Shown: positions 1 to 9,467, counted from the first letter of the stretch. The stretch is 64,000 nt of DNA from ZC4RG19 sp017577565 (GCA_047459075.1 VSCH01000006.1:35348-99347); one strand, 5' to 3'. Translations and numbers: made by a program. The notes: generated from the sequence alone by a model not told the origin.

Positions 1-1719
1 GACGGGCCCGGCGACGCGGCGGACGGCGGTGGTCGGGCGGGCCGCCCCGGCGGGATCCGGCGGTGGCTGCGGGACAACCCCTGGGTCGTGCCCACGGTCG
101 TCGTCGGCGTCGCCGTCGCCCTCCCCCTCCGGGGTGTCTTCCGGGCCCCGGGGCCGCCCATGGAGGAGGGGTTCATGATCGTCTTCCCCGAGCGCCTGCT
201 CGAGGGGGACGTCCCGAACCGCGACTTCCTCCACCTCTACGGGCCGGGGAGCCTGTGGGTGATCGCCGGCTTCTTCAAGGTCTTCGGCGTGTCGATGTGG
301 ACCGAGCGGGTGGTCGGCTTCCTGCAGCTCGTCGGCGTCATCAGCGCCACGACCGCCATCGGCTGGCGGTGGGGCCGGTACGTCGCGGCGCTGTGCGGGA
401 CGGTCACCGCCGTCGTCATCATCCCGCCGATCGGGGTGACCGCCCTGGCCTGGGTGGGCGGCGTCGCCCTCGGCCTGTGGGCGGTCGCGCTCGCCACCCG
501 GGCGCTGGACGTCGAGCGGTCGGGCCGGCTGCTGACGGGCGCGGGCCTGCTGGCGGGCGCGGCGCTGCTCTACCGGCCCGACCTCGTCGTGGCGCTCGGC
601 CTGGCACTCGGCGCGCTGTTCCTCTGGGCGCTCGACCGCCGGGGGCGGGTGCGCCTCGCCGTCGGCGCCGCGATCGGCGTCAGCCCCTACCTCGTCCACC
701 TGGCGATGGCCGGCCCGGGCAACGCCGTCCGGGGCATGGTCCTCGAGCCGGTGTTCGAGCTGCGCGACGGCCGGAGCCTGCCGTTCCCGCCGCCGCGCGA
801 CGACTACGCCAGCTTCCTCAACCGGGCCTTCGCGTTCCGGAAGTTCCCGTGGCCGCTGCCGGCGGCCGAGCAGCCGATGCAGATCTTCCTGTTCTGCTGC
901 ACGGTCTTCGCCGCGGCCGCCGCGCTGCTCGCCATCGCGCTGTGGGCCAAGCGCCGGGGCAGCCCGCACGGCTGGCGCCTGGTCGCCCTCGCCCTGTTCG
1001 CGGTCGGCATCCTGCCCCAGACCGTGCAACGGGCCGACACCGCCCACATGTCGTGGGTGGGCTGCGTGACCCTCGGCCTCCTGCCGGCCTTCCTGGCCGA
1101 GGCGTCACGGCTGGCGGGGGCTCGGCCGCTGGTGGCCCGGACGGTCGTGTGGGCGCCGTTCGCCGCGATGCTGCTCTTCCCCCACTTCACCTACCGGTGG
1201 TACGCCGACTACGTGGGGCAGAGCTTCGACTACCGGCGGGAGTTCTACTCCGTCGACCACCGGGGCCGGAGCTTCTACTACGGGCGGGCCGACGTCGCCG
1301 TGGCGGCCGAGGAGATGTTCGCCGACATCGAGCGGCTGACCGAGCCGGGCGACCGGCTGATCGTGGGCCCCGGCGACCTCGCCGTCACGCCCTACAGCGA
1401 GTCCTACCTCTACTACCTGCTCCCCCAGCTCGAGCCGGGCACCCGCTACATCGAGATGGACCCGGGCGTGGCCAACGCCCCGGACTCGGGCCTGGCCGAC
1501 GAGCTGCGGGAGGCCGACGTCGTCATCCTCTCGACGATGTACGACAACTGGCACGAGCCGAACTCGTCGATGGAGCGCGGCTCGGAGGAGCCCAACCGGG
1601 TGCTCGACGAGCTGTTCTGCATGTACGACGACTACGGCGACAACTCCTTCGCCGCCGGCCCGGGCCGCCCGATCTTCGAGCTCTACGTCCGTTGCGACGA
1701 CGGCGAGGGTGGCGCGTGA
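1..1719 (+). CDS. GT-C-type polytopic membrane glycosyltransferase, 5' end off window
   Basis: The reading frame is open from base 1, so the gene begins upstream; the first internal GTG (position 88) lies inside an RRWLRDNPW stretch that leads straight into the first membrane helix and is probably not the start. About 572 residues are visible. There are many hydrophobic helices up to roughly residue 410, then a soluble C-terminal domain. The segment EEGFMIVFPERLLEGDVPNRDF, a soluble loop after the first helix with acidic residues, resembles the first periplasmic loop of polyprenyl-phosphate-sugar-dependent GT-C enzymes (GT39/PMT_2-like). Neighbouring polyprenyl-phosphate mannose synthase and AftD-like genes support a role in envelope glycan assembly. 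The acceptor and sugar cannot be told from sequence. Confidence 0.6.
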   Translation, partial: DGPGDAADGGGRAGRPGGIRRWLRDNPWVVPTVVVGVAVALPLRGVFRAPGPPMEEGFMIVFPERLLEGDVPNRDFLHLYGPGSLWVIAGFFKVFGVSMWTERVVGFLQLVGVISATTAIGWRWGRYVAALCGTVTAVVIIPPIGVTALAWVGGVALGLWAVALATRALDVERSGRLLTGAGLLAGAALLYRPDLVVALGLALGALFLWALDRRGRVRLAVGAAIGVSPYLVHLAMAGPGNAVRGMVLEPVFELRDGRSLPFPPPRDDYASFLNRAFAFRKFPWPLPAAEQPMQIFLFCCTVFAAAAALLAIALWAKRRGSPHGWRLVALALFAVGILPQTVQRADTAHMSWVGCVTLGLLPAFLAEASRLAGARPLVARTVVWAPFAAMLLFPHFTYRWYADYVGQSFDYRREFYSVDHRGRSFYYGRADVAVAAEEMFADIERLTEPGDRLIVGPGDLAVTPYSESYLYYLLPQLEPGTRYIEMDPGVANAPDSGLADELREADVVILSTMYDNWHEPNSSMERGSEEPNRVLDELFCMYDDYGDNSFAAGPGRPIFELYVRCDDGEGGA

Positions 1720-1750
1720 GCGCCGCCCCCGTCCCCCGCTCGCCCGCCCG

Positions 1751-1767
1751 GCCGGGTGCCGCCCGGC
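1751..1767. terminator. Candidate hairpin after the GT-C gene
   Basis: GCCGGG (1751-1756) and CCCGGC (1762-1767) form a 6-bp stem with a 5-nt loop, 31 nt after the stop codon. There is no T-tract, which is common in high-GC actinobacteria, so terminator function is only inferred. Confidence 0.3.
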
Positions 1768-1815
1768 AGCCGCCGCGCTCGGTGGTGATCGAGGACGGGA
1801 CGGTGGGGCGCGGGC

Positions 1816-1821
1816 TACGGT
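1816..1821 (+). promoter_or_regulatory. -10-like element before the polyprenyl-phosphate mannose synthase gene
   Basis: TACGGT matches the TANNNT pattern seen before many genes here. It sits 30 nt before the ATG at 1852, implying a short leader of about 24 nt. Confidence 0.35.
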
Positions 1822-1851
1822 TGGCCGACCGCTCGACGCCTGGGGTCCGAC

Positions 1852-2784
1852 ATGAGAACGCTCGTCATCATCCCGACCTACTGCGAGGCCGAGAACATCG
1901 AGGACGTGCTCGGCCAGGTCCGGGCCGTGGCCCCCGAGGTCGACATCCTGGTCGTCGACGACGCGAGCCCGGACGGCACGGCGGACCTGGCGCGGGCGGC
2001 GGCCGAGCGGCTGGGCCACATCGAGGTGCTCGACCGGCCCGGCAAGGGGGGCCTCGGCGGCGCCTACCGAGCCGGGTTCAAGCACGCGTTCGAGCGGGGC
2101 TACGACGTCATCGTCCAGATGGACGCCGACCTGTCCCACCCGCCGGACCGCCTGCCGGCGCTGCTCGAGGAGGTGCGCAAGGGGGCGGACGTCGCCATCG
2201 GCTCCCGCTACGTGCCCGGCGGCGCCACCGCCAACTGGCCGCTCGTGCGCCAGCTCCTGTCCCGGGCCGGCAACCTCTACGCGTCGACGGTGCTCGGCCT
2301 CGGCGTGCGCGACGCCACGGCCGGGTTCCGCGCCTACCGGGCCGACATCCTGCGGGCCGTCGAGACCGGCGCCACGAAGGCGACCGGCTACGGCTTCCAG
2401 CTCGAGCTGTCGTACCGGGCCCAGCGGCTGGGCGCCCGCATCGTCGAGGTGCCGATCACCTTCAACGACCGCGTCCGCGGCGAGTCGAAGATGTCGTGGC
2501 ACATCATCGGCGAGGCGATGTCGCTCGTCACCTGGTGGGGCCTGCGCGACCGGGTCCTGCGCCGGCGGTCGGTGCGGCAGGCCCGGGTCCGGGCCCCGGA
2601 GGGCGGCGTGACCGGCCCCGCGCCCACCCCGCCGCCGGACGGGGCGCGGCCGGCCGACCCCGACGGCGCGCCGGGTGCGGAGCCGGCCGGCACCGAGGCC
2701 GCGGCCACCGACGGCGCCGGCGCCGGGGGTGCCGACGGCGGCGCGCCGGCTGCCGAGCTCGCGGACGGCGCCGGCCGCCAGTAG
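1852..2784 (+). CDS. Polyprenol monophosphomannose synthase (GT2)
   Basis: This enzyme transfers mannose from GDP-mannose to a polyprenyl phosphate on the cytoplasmic face, giving the lipid-linked donor used by GT-C enzymes outside the membrane. The GT2 fold is clear: start MRTLVIIPTYCEAENI, VVDDASPDGT near residue 35-44, the metal-binding DAD of QMDADLSHPP near residue 90, and GSRYVPGG near residue 120. Family catalytic domains are about 240 residues; this protein has 310 because of a tail from about residue 246 made almost only of Ala, Pro, Gly, Asp and Glu. No membrane helices or fused N-acyltransferase are present, so it is a peripheral Ppm1-type enzyme. It lies between a GT-C protein and a GT4/AftD pair. 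Confidence 0.85.
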   Translation: MRTLVIIPTYCEAENIEDVLGQVRAVAPEVDILVVDDASPDGTADLARAAAERLGHIEVLDRPGKGGLGGAYRAGFKHAFERGYDVIVQMDADLSHPPDRLPALLEEVRKGADVAIGSRYVPGGATANWPLVRQLLSRAGNLYASTVLGLGVRDATAGFRAYRADILRAVETGATKATGYGFQLELSYRAQRLGARIVEVPITFNDRVRGESKMSWHIIGEAMSLVTWWGLRDRVLRRRSVRQARVRAPEGGVTGPAPTPPPDGARPADPDGAPGAEPAGTEAAATDGAGAGGADGGAPAAELADGAGRQ

Positions 2785-2864
2785 CCGGGGCGCCGGCGAG
2801 CACCGACCCCGCACGGGCCGACCGTCACCCGGCCGGCTCCGCCGCGGGCGCCGGCGCCGGTCGC

Positions 2865-3632
2865 TCAGTAGGGCCAGGTGTCGCCGGTGTGGCCCAGCAG
2901 CCGGGTCACGCCGGGCAGCTTGGCGACGATGAGCGCCTTGACCAGGACGTTGCGGGCGAACCAGGGCAGCTGCGCCAGCTGGCGGGCGACGTTGGCCACC
3001 CGCTCGGCGCCGCGGACCGGCTCGCGCCGGTACTCGGCCAGCGACCGGCTGCGCCCCACGTACCGCCAGCGCGGCGAGAGCAGCAGCTTGGTGAGGATGG
3101 CGAGCGTGACCCCGACCGAGGAGAACGAGTCGTGGATCAGCAGCGTGCCGCCGTCGGCCACCTTGGCGCCCCAGCGCACGATGTCGTCGCTCGCCGGGCC
3201 GTAGCGGTGGGCGCCGTCGATGTGCAGCAGGTCGATCGGGCCCTCGACGTCGTCGAGCGCCTCGTGGCTGAACTTGCGCACGTACCGGACCCGGTCGCGC
3301 ACGCCGGCCCGCTCGAGGTTGGCGAGGAAGACCTTGGCGTCGATCTCGGCCTCCTCCTCGTAGCCCTCGATCTCCTGGGGCCCCCGGTCGTTGCCGGCGT
3401 GGGGGTCGATGGCCACCAGCTCGGCGCCCTCCGGCGCCGAGAGGGCCATGGCCACCATCGACCGGCCCCGGAAGCTGCCGATCTCGACGATGCGGCCGGT
3501 CGGCGGCACCTCGGCGGCGCGGGCGGCGACCCGGGCCACCTGGTCGGGGCTGAACCACCCCTCGACGCCCTCGAGGGCACGGTCGAGGGTGGTCACGGAG
3601 CTGTCGTCGTTGCTCGGCACGGTCGTCTCCAC
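2865..3632 (-). CDS. Class I SAM-dependent methyltransferase (methyltransferase_24 type)
   Basis: The 255-residue protein has a Rossmann methyltransferase core: the SAM-binding loop GRIVEIGSFRGRSM, an acidic strand end VAIDPHAG, and DLLHIDGAHRYG, typical of the methyltransferase_24 group found in glycan and secondary-metabolite clusters. I chose the GTG at 3632 because GGGAGG lies 11-13 nt before it; the open frame extends further upstream but with unlikely composition. A TATGCT -10-like element at 3684-3689 on this strand gives a leader of about 45 nt. The C-terminus has basic and hydrophobic residues (NVLVKALIVAKLPG) that could associate with membrane. It lies divergent to the GT4 gene, so an envelope sugar or lipid is a likely substrate, but this is inference. 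Confidence 0.75.
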   Translation of the reverse strand: METTVPSNDDSSVTTLDRALEGVEGWFSPDQVARVAARAAEVPPTGRIVEIGSFRGRSMVAMALSAPEGAELVAIDPHAGNDRGPQEIEGYEEEAEIDAKVFLANLERAGVRDRVRYVRKFSHEALDDVEGPIDLLHIDGAHRYGPASDDIVRWGAKVADGGTLLIHDSFSSVGVTLAILTKLLLSPRWRYVGRSRSLAEYRREPVRGAERVANVARQLAQLPWFARNVLVKALIVAKLPGVTRLLGHTGDTWPY

Positions 3633-3682
3633 CGGTCGGCGCGCACCTCCCCCGATCGTTGGTGCGCTGGCGCGGAAGTCCG

Positions 3683-3689
3683 TAGCATA
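3683..3689. promoter_or_regulatory. Overlapping divergent -10-like elements
   Basis: The 7-bp TAGCATA reads TAGCAT on the plus strand (3683-3688) and TATGCT on the minus strand (3689-3684). It lies in the 172-bp gap between the divergent methyltransferase and GT4 genes and could set both promoters on the same bases. Confidence 0.35.
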
Positions 3690-3804
3690 CGGCCGATCCG
3701 GCACCCGAGTCCCGACGGCACGCTCGCATGACCCGAACCGATCGCAGGCGCAGCGGCCGCTGCGGCACCCGGGACGCCGACACTGGGGATGGGGAGGACC
3801 GCCT

Positions 3805-4992
3805 GTGACCGACGCCGCGCCCGACACCGCCGACCCCGTCGCCAAGATCGGTGACCTGGCGGCCTCGGCCGGGGTACGCCGCGTCCACGTCCTCGCCTGG
3901 CGCGACCTCGAGGACGTCGAGGCGGGCGGCTCCGAGGTCCACATCGCCGAGGTGGCCAAGCTGTGGGCGGCCGCGGGCCTCGACATCACGATGCGCACGT
4001 CGTGGGCCCAGGGCCAGCCCACCGAGGCGGTGCGCGACGGCTACAAGGTCATCCGCCGGGCCGGTCGGCACATGGTCTTCCCCCGGGCGGCGCTGGCCGA
4101 GATCTTCCGCCGCACCGGGCCGCGGGACGTCCTCGTCGAGATCTGGAACGGCATGCCGTTCCTGAGCCCGCTGTGGAACCGCGGCCCCCGGGTGATCCTG
4201 CTGCACCACGTCCACGCCGAGATGTGGAACATGGTCCTCGGCGACACCCTCGGCCGCATCGGCGCCTTCTTCGAGCGCCGGATCGCCCCGCCGCTCTACC
4301 GCACCTCGGCGATCGCCACGCTGTCCGAGTCGTCCAAGCGCGAGCTGGTCGAGGAGCTCGGCTTCCGGGAGGACCGGGTGACGGTCGTCCACCCGGGCAT
4401 CGACCCCCGCTTCTCCCCGGGCGGCGAGCGCGCCCCCGAGCCGCTGGTCGTGGCCGTCGGGCGCCTGGCCCCGGTCAAGCGCTACGACATGCTCGTGCGG
4501 GCGGCCCACCACGCCCGCCGCCAGGTGCCGGGCCTGCAGCTGCACATCGTGGGCGAGGGCTACGAGCGGCCGCTCGTCGAGTCGGTGATCGACGAGCTGG
4601 ACGCCGCCGACTGGGTCACCCTCCGGGGCCGGCTGAGCGACGACGAGCTCGTCGAGCTGTACCGGCAGGCGTGGATCGTCGCCTCGGCGTCGGCCCGCGA
4701 GGGCTGGGGCATGACGCTCACCGAGGCCGCCGCCTGCGGCACCCCGGCGGTCGCCACCCGCATCGCCGGCCACGCCGACGCCGTGCGCGACGGCGAGTCC
4801 GGTCTGCTGGCCGACGGCGACCCGGTCAGCCTCGGCGACGCCATGGCCCGGGTGCTCGGCGACCCCGAGCTGCGGGCCCGGCTGAGCCGGGGTGCGCTCG
4901 AGTGGGCCGGCCAGCTCACCTGGAGCAACACCGCCACGCAGCTCATGCGCGTGGTCGCCGACGAGGTGACTCGACGCCGCGCCCGGCGATGA
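3805..4992 (+). CDS. GT4 family glycosyltransferase
   Basis: This 395-residue retaining GT-B enzyme has an N-terminal half with the glycine-rich loop DVEAGGSEVHIAEVAKLW and a C-terminal nucleotide-sugar domain containing VAVGRLAPVKRYDMLV and the E-x7-E signature EGWGMTLTEAAACGTPAV. It should transfer a hexose or mannose to an envelope acceptor in the cytoplasm. The start is the GTG at 3805 with GGGGAGG at 3791-3797; longer upstream frames run antisense through the methyltransferase gene and are rejected. Its stop codon overlaps the start of the AftD-like gene (ATGA), so the two are translationally coupled and probably work on the same glycan. Donor and acceptor cannot be assigned. Confidence 0.85.
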   Translation: MTDAAPDTADPVAKIGDLAASAGVRRVHVLAWRDLEDVEAGGSEVHIAEVAKLWAAAGLDITMRTSWAQGQPTEAVRDGYKVIRRAGRHMVFPRAALAEIFRRTGPRDVLVEIWNGMPFLSPLWNRGPRVILLHHVHAEMWNMVLGDTLGRIGAFFERRIAPPLYRTSAIATLSESSKRELVEELGFREDRVTVVHPGIDPRFSPGGERAPEPLVVAVGRLAPVKRYDMLVRAAHHARRQVPGLQLHIVGEGYERPLVESVIDELDAADWVTLRGRLSDDELVELYRQAWIVASASAREGWGMTLTEAAACGTPAVATRIAGHADAVRDGESGLLADGDPVSLGDAMARVLGDPELRARLSRGALEWAGQLTWSNTATQLMRVVADEVTRRRARR

Positions 4993-7900
4993 GCACCCGA
5001 CGCGCCCGCCTGGGGCAGCTCGCGGCCCGCTGGCGGCCCGCGCTGGCGGTCGCGTCCGAGGCCCGCCCCCGCGCGGCCGCCCGGCCGGCGAGCGACCGGC
5101 CACGCCGGCTCGCGTTCACGGGGCGGCCGACCGTGCGCCTCCTCGGGGCCCTGGCCCTCGTCGCCTACGTGCCGCTGCTGCTCACCCAGCGGGGGTGGGT
5201 GAGCGCCGACACGAAGACCTACCTCTACCTCGACCCGGCGAAGCTCATGAGCCGGGCGTGGTCGATGTGGGACCCGACGATCGGGCTCGGCACCGTCACC
5301 CACCAGAACATCGGCTACCTGTGGCCGATGGGGCCGTTCTACTGGGTGTTCGAGCAGCTGGGCGTCCCCGACTGGGCCGCCCAGCGCCTGTGGTGGGGCA
5401 CGATCATCTTCGGCGCCGGCGCCGGGGTCGTCTACCTGGTCCGCACGCTCGGCTGGAGCGGGCCCGGCGTGCCCGCCGCGACCTTCGTCTACGCGCTGAC
5501 GCCCTACCTGCTCACGCTGGTCGCCCGGCTGTCCGCGATCCTCCTGCCCTACGTGGCGCTGCCCTGGCTGGTGGCGCTCACCGTGCGGACGGCCCGCACC
5601 CGCGGATGGCGCTACCCGGCGGCCTTCGCGCTCACGGTCGCCACCTGCGGCAGCGTCAACGCCACCGCCCTGCTGCTCGTCGGCGTCGCGCCGGTCCTGT
5701 GGCTGGCGCACGCGGTGTGGGTCGCCCGCGAGATCCCGCTGCGCACGGCGATCGCCGCCGCCCTGCGCATCGGCGTGCTCACCGTGCCGGTGTCGGCCTG
5801 GTGGATCGCCGGCCTGACGGTGCAGGGCACGAACGGCATCGAGATCCTCCGCTACACCGAGACGGCGGAGACCGTGGCGAAGGTCTCGGTCAGCCACGAG
5901 GTCCTGCGGGGCCTCGGCTACTGGTTCTTCTACGGCACCGACCGCCTCGGCCCGTGGATCGAGCCGAGCGTCGACTACACGCAGGTCCTGCCGCTCATCG
6001 CGGTCACCTACCTCATCCCCTTCCTCGGCCTGGCCGGCGGGGTCGTCGCCCGGTGGCGCCACCGGGCCTACTTCGTCCTGCTCGTCGCCGTCGGCGTGGC
6101 GCTGGCCGTCGGCGCCTACCCGTGGGAGAACGGCCCCCCGTGGCCGATGCTGCTCAAGGCGTTCCTCCTCTCCGACGTCGGGCTGTCGATGCGCAGCCTG
6201 CCCCGGGCCGTGCCCCTCGTCGTGCTGGGCCTCGCCGTGCTGCTCGGCGCTGGCGTCACGAGCGTGGCCCGGCGCTGGCCCCGCACGGCGCTGCCCCTCG
6301 CCGTCGGCATCCCCGTCCTCGCCGTCGCCGCGCTGCCCCCGCTGTGGCTCGGGCGCTTCGTGCCCGAGAACCTGCGGCGCCCGGAGGAGGTGCCGGAGTA
6401 CTGGCGGGAGGCGGCCGCGCACCTCGACGCCGGCGACCACGGCACCCGCGTCCTCGTCGTGCCCGGCACCGACTTCGCCAGCTACCGGTGGGGCAACACG
6501 GTCGACCCGATCCTGCCCGGCCTGGTCGACCGGCCGTCGGTCCAGCGCGAGCTGATCCCCTACGGGTCGCCGCCCTCGGCCAACCTGCTCAACGCGTTCG
6601 ACCTGCGCCTGCAGGAGCGCACCGCCGTCCCCGCCAGCTTCGCCCCGATCGCCCGCCTCCTGCGGGCCGGCGACGTCCTCGTCCAGAGCGACCTCCAGTA
6701 CGAGCGCTACAACACGCCCCGGCCCCGGAACTTCTGGGCGCTGGTCACCGCCGCGCCGGGGCTGGGCGACCCGGTGCCGTTCGGCCCGGGCCGGCCGAAC
6801 GAGACGATCGAGGACGTCCAGCTCGAGGACGAGCTGCTGCTGCAGACCGACCCCGAGCTCCCCCACCCGCCCGAGCTGGCCGTGTTCCCCGTCGAGGACC
6901 CGCTCCCGATCGTCGCCACCCACGCCGACGACCACCCGCTGCTCGTCGCCGGCGACGGCGCCGGCCTGGTCGAGGCGGCGGGCGCCGGGCTGATCGACGG
7001 CACCGAGCTGATCCGCTACTCCGCGTCGCTCGACGAGGACGAGATCCGGGCCGCGCTCGACGACGGCGCGGTGCTGCTGGTGACCGACTCGAACCGCCGC
7101 CGGGGCGAGCGCTGGACGACCGTGCGCCACACCCGCGGCTACACCGAGCGCGCCGGCCAGGACCCCCTGCGGGAGGACCACAGCGACAACCGCCTGCCGG
7201 TCTTCCCCGACGCCGACGACACGACGCGCACCGTCGCCGTCCAGCGGGGCGACGTCGTGGCCGACGCCACCAGCTACGGCAACACGATCACCTTCACCTC
7301 CGAGGAGCGGCCGTCGCTGGCGGTCGACGGCGACCCCGAGACCGCCTGGCGCACCGCGGCCTTCGCCGACGCCCGGGGCGAGCGCATCGAGCTGACGCTC
7401 ACCGAGCCGGTGACGACCGACCACATCACCCTCACCCAGGCGACGACCGGCACCCGCAACCGCTTCATCACCGAGGTCCGCCTGCGGTTCGACGGGGGCG
7501 ACGCCCTCGACGTCGAGCTGGGCCAGGAGTCCCGCGACGTCCCCGGGCAGACCATCCGGTTCCCCGAGCGCACCTTCGAGACGCTGTCGATCGAGATCCT
7601 GGCCGACAGCGCCGGCGAGCGGCCCCGCTACGCCGGGCTGAGCAGCGTCGGGTTCGCCGAGATCGCCATCGGCGACGACCCGCCCCGGCAGGTCGAGACG
7701 ATCGCGCTGCCCACCGACCTGCTCGACGCCGCCGGTGCCGCGTCGCTCGACAACCCGCTCACCGTGCTGGTGACCCGGCAGCGCCAGGACCCCACCGACG
7801 TCACCCGGCTCGACGAGGAGGAGCGGATCACCCGCCTGGTCTCGCTGCCCACCGCCCGCTCCTTCCGGCTCGACGGCGAGGCCCGCCTCTACCGCCGGGA

Positions 7901-9467
7901 CAGGGCGGCCGTCATCGACGAGCTGCTCGGCCGCCCCCACGACGGCTCGGTCACCTGGGCGCGGTCCAGCGCCCGCCTCACCGGCGACGTCCACACGGCC
8001 GCCGCCGCCTTCGACGGCGACCCCGGGACCGCGTGGACGACGGTGCGGGCCGAGCCCGTCGGCCAGTGGGTCGAGGTCGTGCTGACCGAGCCGGTGACCG
8101 TCGACCGCCTGCCGGTGACGCTGCTGGCCGACGGCTACCACTCGGTGCCCACCGAGCTCGAGGTCTGGGTCGACGGCGAGGTCGTCGGCCGGGTGCCGGT
8201 CCCGCCGGTCGAGGACGGCGACCGCCAGGGCGCGACGGCCGAGGTCGAGCTCGAGCTGCCGGAGCCCGTCACCGGGTCCCGGGTGCGGCTGCGGGTCACC
8301 CAGGTGCGGGAGGTCCTGACCAACGACTGGGTGAGCGACCGGGAGGTGGCCCAGCCGGTGGCCATCGCCGAGATCGGCCTGCCGGCCGACCCGGTGCCGG
8401 CGCTGCCCGAGGTCATCGACACCGGCTGCCGCACCGACCTCGTGGCGATCGACGGCGAGCCGGTGCCCGTCCGCATCACCGGCCGCACGGCCGACGCCCT
8501 GGCCGGGCACGCGCTGCCGCTCACGACGTGCGACGACGCGCCGGTGGCGCTGTCGGGCGGTGACCACGAGATCGAGACCACCGCCGGCGAGGAGACGGGC
8601 CTCGACATCGACCAGCTCGTGCTGCGCTCGGCGGCCGGCGGGGAGGCCTCGCCGGCGGGCGCCGGCACGCTGGTGGCCGAGGCCGTCGCCGCCGACGGCG
8701 GCCGGCCCCGCGAGGGCGGCGGCCCGGTCACGCCCGGGCCGACCGTCGACGTGCTGGACCAGGACCACGACCGCCTCACGGTCCGGGTCACCGGCGCCAC
8801 GCCCGACGAGCCCTTCTGGCTGGTGCTGGGCCAGAGCCACAACCTCGGGTGGACGGCGTCCGTCCGCGACGGCGAGGAGCTGGGCGAGCCGGAGCTGGTC
8901 GACGGGTTCGCCAACGGCTGGCGGATCACGCCACGGGCCGAGTCGTTCGAGGTCGAGCTGCGGTTCACCCCCCAGCAGCGGGTCGACGTCGCCCTGGCCG
9001 TCTCGGCCGGCTCGGCGGCCCTGTGCCTGCTGCTGCTCCTCCGCCGCCCCCGGCCGCTCGTGCACGCGCCGTCGTCGCTGGCCGAGCCCTACTCCCGGGT
9101 GCTGGCCTTCCACTACGAGGGCGCGCTGCCGACGCTCCGGCAGGCGATCGTGACCGGCATCGGCGTCGGGGTGCTCGGCTACGTGCTCGCCGGGCCGCTC
9201 GTCGGCCTCGTCGTCGGCGTCGCCGCCGGGATCGGGTGCCGCCACGAGACGTTCCGGCGCTACCTGCTGCTGGCCAGCCCCCTCGCCCTGGCGCTGGCCG
9301 CGGCCTACGTCCTCTACATCCAGGCCCGCCACGGCCCCGAGCCGAGCTTCGACTGGCCCATCGAGATGCGTCGCCCCCACCCCGCGGGGTGGCTGGCCGT
9401 CCTGCTCCTCCTCGCGGACGTGATCGTCGACCGCGTGTGGCAGGCTCGACGCACCGATGCCGACTGA
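4989..9467 (+). CDS. AftD-like alpha-(1->3)-arabinofuranosyltransferase with two discoidin-type modules
   Basis: The 1492-residue protein has the AftD/DUF3367 layout. A GT-C membrane region covers roughly residues 40-470 (acidic first-loop WVSADTKTYLYLDPAKL, then about ten helices). A long extracytoplasmic region follows, then three or four C-terminal helices (about 1330-1490). Within the outer region two F5/8-type-C-like carbohydrate-binding modules can be read, near residues 755-900 (SLAVDGDPETAWRT) and 990-1130 (AAFDGDPGTAWTT). AftD enzymes use decaprenyl-phospho-arabinose to branch arabinan in mycobacteria. The start overlaps the GT4 stop by 4 nt and the 3' end overlaps the nucleotidase by 11 nt. 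Whether the product is true arabinan here is unknown, since no mycolate genes are in view. Confidence 0.82.
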   Translation: MSTRRARLGQLAARWRPALAVASEARPRAAARPASDRPRRLAFTGRPTVRLLGALALVAYVPLLLTQRGWVSADTKTYLYLDPAKLMSRAWSMWDPTIGLGTVTHQNIGYLWPMGPFYWVFEQLGVPDWAAQRLWWGTIIFGAGAGVVYLVRTLGWSGPGVPAATFVYALTPYLLTLVARLSAILLPYVALPWLVALTVRTARTRGWRYPAAFALTVATCGSVNATALLLVGVAPVLWLAHAVWVAREIPLRTAIAAALRIGVLTVPVSAWWIAGLTVQGTNGIEILRYTETAETVAKVSVSHEVLRGLGYWFFYGTDRLGPWIEPSVDYTQVLPLIAVTYLIPFLGLAGGVVARWRHRAYFVLLVAVGVALAVGAYPWENGPPWPMLLKAFLLSDVGLSMRSLPRAVPLVVLGLAVLLGAGVTSVARRWPRTALPLAVGIPVLAVAALPPLWLGRFVPENLRRPEEVPEYWREAAAHLDAGDHGTRVLVVPGTDFASYRWGNTVDPILPGLVDRPSVQRELIPYGSPPSANLLNAFDLRLQERTAVPASFAPIARLLRAGDVLVQSDLQYERYNTPRPRNFWALVTAAPGLGDPVPFGPGRPNETIEDVQLEDELLLQTDPELPHPPELAVFPVEDPLPIVATHADDHPLLVAGDGAGLVEAAGAGLIDGTELIRYSASLDEDEIRAALDDGAVLLVTDSNRRRGERWTTVRHTRGYTERAGQDPLREDHSDNRLPVFPDADDTTRTVAVQRGDVVADATSYGNTITFTSEERPSLAVDGDPETAWRTAAFADARGERIELTLTEPVTTDHITLTQATTGTRNRFITEVRLRFDGGDALDVELGQESRDVPGQTIRFPERTFETLSIEILADSAGERPRYAGLSSVGFAEIAIGDDPPRQVETIALPTDLLDAAGAASLDNPLTVLVTRQRQDPTDVTRLDEEERITRLVSLPTARSFRLDGEARLYRRDRAAVIDELLGRPHDGSVTWARSSARLTGDVHTAAAAFDGDPGTAWTTVRAEPVGQWVEVVLTEPVTVDRLPVTLLADGYHSVPTELEVWVDGEVVGRVPVPPVEDGDRQGATAEVELELPEPVTGSRVRLRVTQVREVLTNDWVSDREVAQPVAIAEIGLPADPVPALPEVIDTGCRTDLVAIDGEPVPVRITGRTADALAGHALPLTTCDDAPVALSGGDHEIETTAGEETGLDIDQLVLRSAAGGEASPAGAGTLVAEAVAADGGRPREGGGPVTPGPTVDVLDQDHDRLTVRVTGATPDEPFWLVLGQSHNLGWTASVRDGEELGEPELVDGFANGWRITPRAESFEVELRFTPQQRVDVALAVSAGSAALCLLLLLRRPRPLVHAPSSLAEPYSRVLAFHYEGALPTLRQAIVTGIGVGVLGYVLAGPLVGLVVGVAAGIGCRHETFRRYLLLASPLALALAAAYVLYIQARHGPEPSFDWPIEMRRPHPAGWLAVLLLLADVIVDRVWQARRTDAD

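Noticed and set aside
63..3731. A 1222-codon open frame on the plus strand covering the GT-C and mannose synthase genes
   Set aside because: Its translation is Arg/Pro/Gly/Ala-rich without domain motifs; it is an out-of-frame shadow produced by very high GC. The same holds for other long frames such as 1105-5103 (minus), 4560-9494 (minus), 5195-8563 (plus) and 60265-63636 (plus).
3391..3804. Upstream extension of the GT4 gene to an ATG at 3391
   Set aside because: The extension runs antisense through the methyltransferase gene, is low-complexity, and a good ribosome site directly precedes the GTG at 3805.
1105..5103. A 1332-codon minus-strand frame across four genes
   Set aside because: It is antisense to clearly coding glycosyltransferase and methyltransferase genes, and its protein has the repetitive HL/GR/AV-rich look of antisense translation.
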